Shown here in pieces: positions 1 to 5,255 of a DNA stretch of 20,843 nucleotides. The notes under the pieces were generated by a model. The model was not told where the DNA came from. It searched no databases and saw only the letters and a list, made by a program, of their open reading frames with translations. The translations under genes were made by a program, and so were the position numbers. Numbering within the stretch: the stretch's first letter is position 1; each line of letters opens with the position of its first letter. Location of the stretch: the IMG/VR virus record IMGVR_UViG_3300044732_002913, positions 1 through 20,843 of that record; one strand, given 5' to 3'. This DNA is from a virus.

Positions 1-149
1 GACTGATTCACAATCCCACGAGTGACAAGGCGAGAATCTCCCACGCTTGCGTTCATGTTGCGAAGGCTTCCGTTTCCTTCATACTGAAGGGTTGCGCCGT
101 TGGCTTGATAGATGGAACCGACTTGGAGGTTTTCAATGGTGTTTTTCAT
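1..149 (-). CDS. 5' part of an unrecognised minus-strand gene
   Basis: The first 49 codons of a gene that runs off the left edge. It begins MKNTIENLQVGSIYQANGAT and is polar and glycine/asparagine-rich, with no membrane segment or recognised motif. I chose ATG at 149 because a near-consensus sigma70 promoter (TTGACA, 17 bases, TATATT) ends six bases before it. There is no Shine-Dalgarno sequence, so the transcript may start at or next to the ATG. It lies downstream of a run of other very short minus-strand genes with similar composition. Function unknown; the coding call is good, the product call is not possible. Confidence 0.6.
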   Translation of the reverse strand, partial: MKNTIENLQVGSIYQANGATLQYEGNGSLRNMNASVGDSRLVTRGIVNQ

Positions 150-155
150 AATGTG

Positions 156-184
156 AATATATCTGTTCGTTCTTATTTTGTCAA
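156..184 (-). promoter_or_regulatory. sigma70-like promoter ending six bases from ATG
   Basis: Read on the minus strand: -35 TTGACA (179-184), 17-base spacer, -10 TATATT (156-161), six bases, then ATG at 149. Expected transcription start is at about the A of the ATG. This is the best match to consensus in the window. Confidence 0.7.
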
Positions 185-187
185 CAA

Positions 188-325
188 TTATTTTTTGGAA
201 ATGTTCAAGAGGATAGAGATATCCTTGCTCACCTTGTCGGAGATCTTGGCGTGTTGCTCAAGATTGTTAGCGAAGCGGATGAGTTGGGCCTTCAGAGGAT
301 TCTGTTTAATTGCTTTCTTCTTCAT
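188..325 (-). CDS. small basic protein, 45 aa
   Basis: Encodes a 45-residue lysine-rich protein starting MKKKAIKQNPLKAQLIRFAN and ending NISKK before TAA. The N-terminal third is strongly basic and the rest is predicted amphipathic helix, so it may bind nucleic acid or a host protein, but nothing identifies a target. Start chosen at 325: a promoter-like pair (TTGCTT, 17 bases, TATCTT) ends six bases upstream and there is no Shine-Dalgarno sequence. Codon choice (CTC, ATC, AAG) resembles the other small minus-strand genes and differs from the AT-rich genes to the right. Probably an early or host-modifying small phage gene. Confidence 0.6.
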   Translation of the reverse strand: MKKKAIKQNPLKAQLIRFANNLEQHAKISDKVSKDISILLNISKK

Positions 326-331
326 GGTTAA

Positions 332-360
332 AAGATAGCACGGCCCTACTAGGAAAGCAA
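332..360 (-). promoter_or_regulatory. promoter-like pair ahead of the 45-aa gene
   Basis: Minus strand: TTGCTT (355-360), 17 bases, TATCTT (332-337), six bases, ATG at 325. Weaker than the promoter at 156-184 but with identical geometry. Confidence 0.45.
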
Positions 361-430
361 CAAGTTTTTTTCTTTTTGATAAACTTTTTTTTGATGATTT
401 ATCTTGACATTTACATTGTCCTACGTTTGT

Positions 431-468
431 CTTACAGTGTCATACCGGGCGGGGCCCGGCGCTGTAAG
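431..468. repeat. two-tier inverted repeat (hairpin) in a 165-base gap
   Basis: Outer arms CTTACAG (431-437) and CTGTAAG (462-468) enclose inner arms CCGGGC (445-450) and GCCCGG (454-459) with a GGG loop. Both stems are perfect; the 7- and 2-base links between them would form an asymmetric internal loop. No T-run follows on the minus strand, so it is not a classic intrinsic terminator. It lies in the only sizeable gap (326-490) of the small-gene run and could be a processing site, attenuator or operator. A TTGACA with a poor -10 at 404-432 on the plus strand is not convincing. Confidence 0.5.
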
Positions 469-490
469 TCGTTGATACTTAAGGGCTTGG

Positions 491-661
491 CTATCTGACT
501 AGCCTCACCCTATATTCGTTCTGACACTTGAGCTTTTCGTCCTGTCTTACAAGCTCATAGTATTGTAAGAGGGCCTGTGTCTCTGTGCTACCTACTAGCT
601 CGGCACGATACACCCACTTGCTATCACCTTTCCATCTGGATTCTACAATGATCTTCTTCAT
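491..661 (-). CDS. small unrecognised protein, 56 aa
   Basis: A 56-residue charged protein starting MKKIIVESRWKGDSKWVYRA, with a helical C-terminal half (LLQYYELVRQDEKLK) and an RVRLVR end. The frame is open further upstream, to 805, but I place the start at 661 because the upstream part overlaps, in another frame, a better gene (663-812) that stops one base before this ATG. That arrangement (TAA, C, ATG) is typical of translational coupling. No motif recognised. It may be a small regulatory or host-interacting phage protein. Confidence 0.55.
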   Translation of the reverse strand: MKKIIVESRWKGDSKWVYRAELVGSTETQALLQYYELVRQDEKLKCQNEYRVRLVR

Positions 662-662
662 G

Positions 663-812
663 TTATACAATGCTATGCTTTCTATTCCATCCTCTTTGCC
701 ATATAGCATACACACGCAAGCCATAAGCGGGATACTTCTTGATTGGTATACGATGCAAGGCGCACCATTGTGCAAACTCTTTCTTGCATTGCATTTGTGA
801 TACAATGTTCAT
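663..812 (-). CDS. small basic protein, 49 aa
   Basis: Encodes 49 residues starting MNIVSQMQCKKEFAQWCALH, rich in aromatic residues (three Trp, three Tyr or Phe near the C-terminal half) and basic residues, ending RKHSIV. The start ATG at 812 overlaps the stop of the gene upstream as ATGA, which fixes both frames. It stops one base before the next ATG at 661. Another frame is open across the same bases but gives a less protein-like product. No family recognised; the two cysteines (positions 9 and 17) do not form a known zinc pattern. Confidence 0.6.
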   Translation of the reverse strand: MNIVSQMQCKKEFAQWCALHRIPIKKYPAYGLRVYAIWQRGWNRKHSIV

Positions 813-955
813 AGTGATTGAATGAAGGTCTTTGCCTCAAGCAACCCCTGACTGATGTAGTAGTTACCCCACATCCTCAACGTGTTTCCCCTGCGTCCAT
901 GATAGGCCGAGCGATTGAAGAAGCGTTGCGATAGTTTGTAGATGATGGTGATCAT
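809..955 (-). CDS. small basic protein, 48 aa
   Basis: A 48-residue protein starting MITIIYKLSQRFFNRSAYHG with a basic, aromatic centre (RRGNTLRMWGNYY). It overlaps the next gene by four bases (ATGA at 809-812), a standard coupled-operon junction, and follows the 19-aa peptide gene after nine bases. No Shine-Dalgarno sequence is apparent. No domain recognised; composition suggests a soluble nucleic-acid- or protein-binding role, which is inference only. Confidence 0.55.
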   Translation of the reverse strand: MITIIYKLSQRFFNRSAYHGRRGNTLRMWGNYYISQGLLEAKTFIQSL

Positions 956-964
956 GCGCTTATT

Positions 965-1024
965 CTATGCTTTGTTGTGATAAAGTGCAACAGCAATCAC
1001 AAAAGAAATCAAGAGGAGTTCCAT
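965..1024 (-). CDS. 19-residue hydrophobic micropeptide
   Basis: MELLLISFVIAVALYHNKA followed by TAG. Residues 3-15 are hydrophobic, long enough for only a short membrane segment. The ATG shares its A with the stop of the gene upstream (TAATG at 1022-1026), which supports coupled translation, and GGA-type purines precede it inside the upstream gene. At 19 residues a chance reading frame is possible. The case rests on the junction geometry and the hydrophobic pattern. Confidence 0.4.
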   Translation of the reverse strand: MELLLISFVIAVALYHNKA

Positions 1025-1119
1025 TAGTGGTTACAGATCTGATCGGCGTAGTAGAAGATGCCAGCGTATGGAAGGATGGCGACGATAACAAGTAAGACAA
1101 GGAGAGCGATGCGTTTCAT
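1024..1119 (-). CDS. small single-pass membrane peptide, 31 aa
   Basis: A 31-residue peptide starting MKRIALLVLLVIVAILPYAG: two basic residues then a continuous hydrophobic helix to about residue 24, ending ADQICNH. This is a one-helix inner-membrane peptide, N-terminus in by the positive-inside rule, or an uncleaved signal. Its stop overlaps the next start as TAATG. A promoter-like pair at 1127-1155 ends seven bases before the ATG. Small membrane peptides in phage early regions can act in superinfection exclusion or lysis control; no specific role is supported here. Confidence 0.55.
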   Translation of the reverse strand: MKRIALLVLLVIVAILPYAGIFYYADQICNH

Positions 1120-1126
1120 GTGTGAC

Positions 1127-1155
1127 AGATTAGTGTGAGCAAGCCTCCATCGCAA
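1127..1155 (-). promoter_or_regulatory. weak promoter-like pair inside the small operon
   Basis: Minus strand: TTGCGA (1150-1155), 17 bases, TAATCT (1127-1132), seven bases, ATG at 1119. It overlaps the end of the upstream gene. Weak individually; listed because its geometry matches three other promoters in this region. Confidence 0.35.
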
Positions 1156-1243
1156 GGACAATCGTTCCAACCCCAAACAGGGCGAACATTCCGAGGGCGA
1201 GGAAGGAGAGGAGGATTATGGCTGATTCAATGTGGTGTTTCAT
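1130..1243 (-). CDS. small single-pass membrane peptide, 37 aa
   Basis: A 37-residue peptide starting MKHHIESAIILLSFLALGMF with one long hydrophobic helix (about residues 8-32) rich in Gly, Ala and Leu, ending EACSH. It is followed 10 bases later by the start of another small membrane peptide. The start at 1243 is the only ATG that includes the whole helix. No Shine-Dalgarno sequence and no clear -10 box are visible. It could be a holin-like or exclusion-type peptide, but nothing beyond the helix supports a function. Confidence 0.55.
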   Translation of the reverse strand: MKHHIESAIILLSFLALGMFALFGVGTIVLAMEACSH

Positions 1244-1284
1244 TTGTTCTAGTGTGTGTGTTTTGTTGTGTGTTGTAAAGATTT

Positions 1285-1395
1285 TTATTGATTCAAAGGA
1301 TCTTTTTTAAGGTTGCGCTTGGCGATCTCTGCCGCCTTGCGGTTCATTTCCATTACCTTCTTCATCAGAGTGTCGTTGTTCTTCTTATCGTTCAT
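1285..1395 (-). CDS. small basic helical protein, 36 aa; first gene of the minus-strand run
   Basis: A 36-residue lysine-rich protein starting MNDKKNNDTLMKKVMEMNRK and ending KKDPLNQ before TAA. The predicted structure is one long amphipathic helix. Its ending (NLKKDPLNQ) resembles the start of the 45-aa gene at 188-325 (KQNPLKAQ) only loosely. The start at 1395 is placed by a promoter-like pair (TTGCAT, 17 bases, TAGTAT) six bases upstream. It is the first gene of the leftward transcript and faces the repeat-protein genes across a 390-base gene-free stretch. Confidence 0.55.
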   Translation of the reverse strand: MNDKKNNDTLMKKVMEMNRKAAEIAKRNLKKDPLNQ

Positions 1396-1401
1396 GAGTA
1401 G

Positions 1402-1430
1402 ATACTACCCCCATCCCACACACAATGCAA
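1402..1430 (-). promoter_or_regulatory. leftward promoter of the small-gene run
   Basis: Minus strand: TTGCAT (1425-1430), 17 bases, TAGTAT (1402-1407), six bases (CTACTC), ATG at 1395. The expected start of transcription coincides with the start codon, so the first mRNA may be leaderless. Confidence 0.5.
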
Positions 1431-1650
1431 GAATTATTTTTATGTGATGATGTATTACAGTGTCCCCTCCCCTTTTTCCGAAAAATTGACCTTGTAAGAC
1501 CCGGTAAAACGCCGGTAGGGTCAAACTTCAATCTCCACTCAATAAAAAAACTACATTATTCAGAAATCTCGCCTAGAATTCAGAAATCGCCGCCGCCCCC
1601 AGCGACCGGGCGCTGCATTTTATATGCTGGCGCTTATCTATATAAACAAT

Positions 1651-1737
1651 TAAGAATAATAACTTAATTAATAAGAACAATAATAATAAGAATAAGAATA
1701 ACAATAATAAGGATAAGGATAAGAACAAATAATAAAT
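1651..1737. repeat. low-complexity TAA-rich tract
   Basis: About 87 bases built almost entirely of imperfect RATAAN units (AATAAG, GATAAG, AATAAC) in purine-rich strand orientation. It contains no gene. On the complement it reads as CTTATC/CTTATT units. It could be a flexible or easily melted segment, a slippage-prone microsatellite, or an untranslated leader of the repeat-protein operon. Confidence 0.75.
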
Positions 1738-1752
1738 ACCCGCATAGGGTTA

Positions 1753-1764
1753 TATGTGTAATTA
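1753..1764 (+). promoter_or_regulatory. candidate phage promoter motif, copy 1
   Basis: TATGTGTAATTA, identical over 12 bases to 7971-7982 and similar to 15214-15224. It lies 21 bases before the start codon of the repeat-protein gene at 1786, whose leader otherwise has only a weak purine run (AAGAAGAAAAAG). Confidence 0.45.
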
Positions 1765-1785
1765 ACCATAACAAGAAGAAAAAGT

Positions 1786-3066
1786 ATGGCAATTAATAAC
1801 TTTATAAACAAAGTGGAATTAGAGGCTCCTATATCCAGCCTGCCGGGAGACCTAAGGGTAAGTGGTAGGATATATTCAAGTGGTGAGCGCGTGGCGACCA
1901 TCGAGGATATGGGTTTAAACATTACCGTGAATGGTGGGTTTAGTTGCCCGGTTCCAGTTTTTATAGCCCCGGTTAATTATACACAAATTACTACTACTGG
2001 TAGCGCGCCAGCAATCGGCCCGGTGGAGACTAACGCCGCTCTATGGATAGAGAGTTTTGATTACAATCCAACAATAATTGGCGGCACGGACACAACCTTG
2101 ACTGGCGTAAGCTTTAATAACCTATTTGGTGTAAAGGGCGGGTTCAGTTTAGCTACGTGCAATTCTTTAACAGGCCTAAACCTTCCGCAGTTAAGCACTG
2201 TCATTGGTAATTTTTCCCCTAGCATATTGCCAGCGCTTACCGGTTTTTCGCTGCCGCAGTTAACAACCGTGGGCGGAGGGTTTAGTCCTAATATTATGTC
2301 CGCCCTCACCAGTCTTTCGGCGCCACAGTTAACAACAGTGGGCGGGAGTTTTGGTCCTGGTTCGATGGCCGCGCTTACCGGTTTTTCGTTTCCGCAGTTA
2401 ACAACAGTGGGCGGAGCGTTTAATCCTACCAACATGGCCGCACTTACCGGCTTTTCGATGCCCCAGCTAACAACGGTGGGCGGAACGTTTAATCCTAATA
2501 CTATGGCCGCGCTTACCGGTTTTTCGTTTCCGCAGTTAACAGTGGTGGGTGGACTTTTTCAGCCTAGCAATCTATCCTCTCTTACTAGTATCTCAATGCC
2601 ACAGCTGTTAACGGTGGGCACGAATTTACAACCAGCTACAATGGCCAGTCTAGCCAACTTAAACTTGCCACAATTGGCCCGTATAGGTGGTAGTATTGCT
2701 ATGGCTGGTACAAGCGTTCCAGCACTGAGTGGCTTTACTCTGCCGTCTATCACTGGTATTGCTTCTAATATTACTATAACCCCAACGGCCGGGAACTTTT
2801 CCGGACTATTTTTCGGCACTGGACTTAGAAACGCGGGTGGAAACGTTACGATTACCAGTCAAAGACTAATATTACCATCAGTAGAAAACATTCTTATCAG
2901 ATTGGCCGCTTTGGACGGAACCGCTGGCACTACCGTTTACGGCGCTGGTCGTACGGTTAACTTGAGTGGTGGAACCTCGGCTGGAGTTGCCGCATTAGGC
3001 CCTGCGGCTTCCGGTGCTAGAGCCACGCTTTTAGCCAGAACCGTGACCGTAACAATGAATCCATAA
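1786..3066 (+). CDS. repeat-containing surface or fibre protein, paralogue A (426 aa)
   Basis: Three parts. The N-terminus (about residues 1-45) is shared with the protein at 3294: an INKVE motif, then GDL, SSGER and ATIED. After a spacer of about 80 residues comes a solenoid of eight 23-residue repeats (about 127-310), core ALTGFSxPQLTTVGGxFxP. Last is a conserved C-terminal segment with SVENIL, RLAAL, GTTVYGAGR and a final TVTMNP. The Leu/Pro/Val-Gly-Gly spacing resembles leucine-rich or receptor-L-type right-handed solenoids, which often bind surface ligands. There is no signal peptide or membrane helix, as expected for a virion part. GC content and codon use are unlike the neighbouring AT-rich genes. 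Likely a host-binding fibre, an adhesin or a virion decoration; role inferred, fold moderately supported. Confidence 0.7.
   Translation: MAINNFINKVELEAPISSLPGDLRVSGRIYSSGERVATIEDMGLNITVNGGFSCPVPVFIAPVNYTQITTTGSAPAIGPVETNAALWIESFDYNPTIIGGTDTTLTGVSFNNLFGVKGGFSLATCNSLTGLNLPQLSTVIGNFSPSILPALTGFSLPQLTTVGGGFSPNIMSALTSLSAPQLTTVGGSFGPGSMAALTGFSFPQLTTVGGAFNPTNMAALTGFSMPQLTTVGGTFNPNTMAALTGFSFPQLTVVGGLFQPSNLSSLTSISMPQLLTVGTNLQPATMASLANLNLPQLARIGGSIAMAGTSVPALSGFTLPSITGIASNITITPTAGNFSGLFFGTGLRNAGGNVTITSQRLILPSVENILIRLAALDGTAGTTVYGAGRTVNLSGGTSAGVAALGPAASGARATLLARTVTVTMNP
2164..2715 (+). repeat. eight 69-base coding repeats, array A
   Basis: In-frame 23-codon units with core LTGFSxPQLTTVGGxFxP. The middle units are close copies; the outer ones have diverged (for example LSTVIGN, LARIGGS). 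Confidence 0.85.
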
Positions 3067-3074
3067 TAAATAAT

Positions 3075-3284
3075 ATGAGCCAATTAATAATTAATCAAAG
3101 CCCTGCGGAAAGTAGTTGGAGACTGGTTTATTGCAAGGATAAGCTTGAAGTTATCGCACTTTTTTATAGTGCCGGGGTTACGGCTACGGGGTATGAGTTA
3201 TTTATCTCACAATCCAAACAAGAGTGTTTGGATAAGATAGCTAGTCTTGGACTAGCATATACTGAGGAACACGCAGAAGAGTAA
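3075..3284 (+). CDS. small unrecognised protein between the two repeat genes, 69 aa
   Basis: A 69-residue mixed alpha/beta protein starting MSQLIINQSPAESSWRLVYC and ending in an acidic EEHAEE tail. It begins eight bases after the upstream repeat protein and ends nine bases before the downstream one, so the three genes look co-transcribed. Composition is normal for a small soluble domain (central GYELFISQSKQECLDKIASL). Position between two fibre-like genes suggests a partner, assembly chaperone or binding accessory, but no family is recognised. No Shine-Dalgarno sequence is seen; the leader is AATAAATAAT. Confidence 0.65.
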   Translation: MSQLIINQSPAESSWRLVYCKDKLEVIALFYSAGVTATGYELFISQSKQECLDKIASLGLAYTEEHAEE

Positions 3285-3293
3285 ACTAATAAA

Positions 3294-4763
3294 ATGCCAA
3301 TTGTAAATATTATAAATAAAGTAGAAGTTGGCCCGGCGATATCTGGCATTACTGGTGATTTAAGTATAACCGGGGCACTGCGCTCAAGCGGCGAGCGCGC
3401 TGCCACAATTGAAGATGCCGGATTAAGCTTAACAGTAGATGGTAGGTTTTTAGTTCCACCCCCTTTTTATCCGTCTGTGGTTAATTATGTGCAAATTATA
3501 TCTGGTAATACGGTTCTACCAGTTACCACAAATAACAATTTGTGGCTAGAAAACGTTAGCTATACAGTAACAGATACTACTTTAAGTGGAATAACATTTA
3601 ATAATTTATATGGAGTACGCAAGGATTTTACTTTTGCTAGTCAAAGCGCTCTAACTGGTTTAAACTTACCGCTTTTAACAATGGTGGGCGGAGCGTTTAG
3701 TCCTGGCACAATGGCCGCTCTAACCAGCTTTTCGCTACCACAGCTAACAACGGTGGGCGGATCGTTTAGTCCTAGCACGATGGGCGCGCTTACCAGTTTT
3801 TCGTTGCCGCAGTTAACAACAGTGGGTGGGAATTTTAATACTAGCACTATGGGCGCCCTCACCGGTTTTTCGGTGCCACAGTTAACAACGGTGGGTGGGA
3901 ATTTTAATACTAGTGTAATGTCCGCCCTCACCGGTTTTTCGGTGCCACAGCTAACAACGGTGGGTGGGAATTTTATTCCTAATATTATGAACGCCCTCAC
4001 CGGTTTTTCGGTGCCACAGTTAACAACGGTGGGCGGGGGTTTTAGTCCTAATATTATGAACGCCCTCACCGGTTTTTCGGTGCCACAGTTAACAACGGTG
4101 GGCGCATCGTTTAATCCTAGTATTATGAACGCCCTCACCGGTTTTTCGGTGCCACAGTTAACAACGGTGGGCGGATCGTTTAGTCCTAGCACGATGGGCG
4201 CGCTTACCAGTTTTTCGGTGCCACAGTTAACAACGGTGGGCGGGAATTTTAATCCTACCGCGATGGCCGCGCTTACTGGTATGTCATTACCACAATTAAG
4301 GACAGTGGGTGGTATTGCTATTGATGGCGCCTCTATTAGGTCCATCGAACTACCACAGTTAACAACCGTGGGCTCGTTTATCCGCTTGGGTGGCCTTCCT
4401 ATTGTAAATCCAACGCCAAGACTTACTGGCCTTAGTTTACCAGCCATTACTGGTATTGGTGGTAATATTGATATATTCTCAACTGGTCTTAATTTTTCCG
4501 GACTGTTTTTTGGCACTGGCTTGAGGAATGTCAATGGAAACCTTACAGTTACCGGACAGGCCCTATCCATCCCCTCTGTAGAAAATATACTAGTAAGATT
4601 AGCGGCCTTAAATGGAACCAGTGGCACTACGGTCTACGGTGCTGGTCGATCTGTTGCTTTACAAGGTGGAACCTCAGCTGGTAGTGGCGTTTTAACTCCT
4701 GCTGCGTCTGCGGCTAGAGCGGTGCTTACTGGGAGATCCGTAGTTGTAACGTTAAATCCTTAA
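3294..4763 (+). CDS. repeat-containing surface or fibre protein, paralogue B (489 aa)
   Basis: Same architecture as the protein at 1786. The shared N-terminal segment has INKVE, GDLSITG, SSGER and ATIED. A spacer ends in LSGITFNNLYGVR, matching LTGVSFNNLFGVK in the paralogue. The solenoid has ten to eleven 23-residue repeats (about residues 118-360), core ALTGFSVPQLTTVGG. The C-terminus carries the matching LFFGTGLRN, SVENIL, RLAAL, GTTVYGAGR and VVTLNP. The middle repeats are almost identical in DNA, pointing to recent duplication or conversion. It differs from paralogue A mainly in repeat number and the spacer, which may be the ligand-specific part. Both proteins may be alternative binding modules of one virion structure. 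A long open frame also exists antisense to the repeats but only mirrors them. Confidence 0.7.
   Translation: MPIVNIINKVEVGPAISGITGDLSITGALRSSGERAATIEDAGLSLTVDGRFLVPPPFYPSVVNYVQIISGNTVLPVTTNNNLWLENVSYTVTDTTLSGITFNNLYGVRKDFTFASQSALTGLNLPLLTMVGGAFSPGTMAALTSFSLPQLTTVGGSFSPSTMGALTSFSLPQLTTVGGNFNTSTMGALTGFSVPQLTTVGGNFNTSVMSALTGFSVPQLTTVGGNFIPNIMNALTGFSVPQLTTVGGGFSPNIMNALTGFSVPQLTTVGASFNPSIMNALTGFSVPQLTTVGGSFSPSTMGALTSFSVPQLTTVGGNFNPTAMAALTGMSLPQLRTVGGIAIDGASIRSIELPQLTTVGSFIRLGGLPIVNPTPRLTGLSLPAITGIGGNIDIFSTGLNFSGLFFGTGLRNVNGNLTVTGQALSIPSVENILVRLAALNGTSGTTVYGAGRSVALQGGTSAGSGVLTPAASAARAVLTGRSVVVTLNP
3645..4378 (+). repeat. ten or more 69-base coding repeats, array B
   Basis: In-frame 23-codon units. 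Several central units share the junction ATTATGAACGCCCTCACCGG and downstream sequence with almost no change. The last unit is degenerate (RSIELPQLTTVGSF). Units are also close copies of those at 2164-2715. Confidence 0.85.
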
Positions 4764-4775
4764 GATTTAACTATA

Positions 4776-4961
4776 CTATACAGTTTCCAACTGTACATTA
4801 TTTTTATAAACCACTGGCTTGACCCAAAATATGTCAGTGCCACTGTATATCTTATACTGGCTTCTGCTATTATTTATTTCAATAATCTTACCATAACGCC
4901 AATTTTTAATACTACGCTCTAAAAATTCGATATTATCATTTAATTTAAATTCTTTTTTCAT
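4776..4961 (-). CDS. small SH3-like hypothetical protein, 61 aa
   Basis: A 61-residue protein starting MKKEFKLNDNIEFLERSIKN with a pattern of short beta-strands (WRYGKIIEINN, QYKIYSGTDIFWVKPVVY) like a small SH3/KOW-type barrel; this resemblance is only by eye. It converges with the repeat gene, its stop lying 12 bases after that gene's stop, and shares a 31-base divergent start region with the zinc-knuckle gene at 4993. AT-rich codon use matches the phage genes to the right. Function unknown. Confidence 0.6.
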   Translation of the reverse strand: MKKEFKLNDNIEFLERSIKNWRYGKIIEINNSRSQYKIYSGTDIFWVKPVVYKNNVQLETV

Positions 4962-4992
4962 AATATAATTGGAATTAGTTGTATAATATTAT
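4962..4992. promoter_or_regulatory. 31-base divergent promoter region
   Basis: The whole space between two opposed start codons. On the plus strand TGTATAAT lies five bases before the ATG at 4993. On the minus strand ATTATATT abuts the ATG at 4961. No Shine-Dalgarno sequence serves either gene. Both transcripts must begin very close to their start codons. Confidence 0.5.
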
Positions 4993-5253
4993 ATGAAGCA
5001 GTGTGGTCTTTGTAAAAAGGAATTAGAGTTGGGCTTGTTCTCTATAAATAAACGTGCGAAAGACGGCTTGCATGCTTGGTGCAAAAATTGTTGTAGAAAG
5101 GCCGAACGTGAGCGTTATAAAATAGTAAGAGAGCAAAAAATAAAGGAAGTGCGCGAATGGCAAGAGAAAAATTTGCAGAAAGTCAAGGAATACAAGAGGA
5201 ATTGGCGGGCCGAGCAGAAAAACCTGCCCGAACCCGGCCAATCTAACCAGTAA
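4993..5253 (+). CDS. zinc-knuckle protein, endonuclease VII-like N-terminus (86 aa)
   Basis: An 86-residue protein with a CxxC pair at C4/C7 and a second at C30/C33 (plus C34), in the context CGLCKKEL...DGLHAWCKNCC. This spacing and the phrase around it resemble the zinc-binding N-terminal part of phage HNH/recombination endonuclease VII relatives. The rest (about 35-80) is a highly charged single helix, and the nuclease catalytic part is missing. It may therefore be a stand-alone zinc-binding nucleic-acid protein or a remnant. It ends two bases before the end of the convergent heat-shock gene. Confidence 0.65.
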   Translation: MKQCGLCKKELELGLFSINKRAKDGLHAWCKNCCRKAERERYKIVREQKIKEVREWQEKNLQKVKEYKRNWRAEQKNLPEPGQSNQ

Positions 5254-5255
5254 TA

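Larger units (their letters stand above)
1396..1785. other. gene-free divergent region
   Basis: No convincing gene on either strand. It holds the leftward promoter (1402-1430), an imperfect inverted repeat GACCC...GGGTC at 1498-1522 with nested CCGG copies, and an 11-base direct repeat ATTCAGAAATC at 1558-1568 and 1578-1588, both followed by a GCC-rich stretch. A hairpin GCGC-T-GCAT / ATGC-TG-GCGC lies at 1610-1633. Then come a TAA-rich low-complexity tract (1651-1737) and a candidate rightward promoter motif (1753-1764). The mix of paired symmetry and spaced repeats suits a control region for two opposed transcripts; an origin is possible but not shown. Confidence 0.5.

Noticed and set aside
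404-432. Plus-strand promoter TTGACA at 404
   Set aside because: The hexamer at 17 bases (TTGTCT) is a poor -10 and no plus-strand gene follows.
105-498. Plus-strand frames in the left region
   Set aside because: They lie opposite coherent minus-strand genes and a hairpin, show hydrophobic, low-complexity translations and lack start signals.
491-805. A 104-codon minus-strand gene
   Set aside because: Its upstream half overlaps a more protein-like frame (663-812) tied to its neighbours by ATGA and a one-base gap. Only the part from 661 is kept.
2164-4378. Possible CRISPR array or diversity-generating retroelement
   Set aside because: The 69-base repeats are contiguous and coding, with no unique spacers and no cas genes. 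No reverse transcriptase or template repeat is present in the window.
3641-4627. Long open frame on the minus strand opposite repeat array B, and a similar one at 2061-2435
   Set aside because: Repeats of length divisible by three without stops in one antisense frame give such frames automatically. The product is a proline/valine repeat mirroring the sense repeats, while the sense gene has a shared N- and C-terminus with its paralogue.
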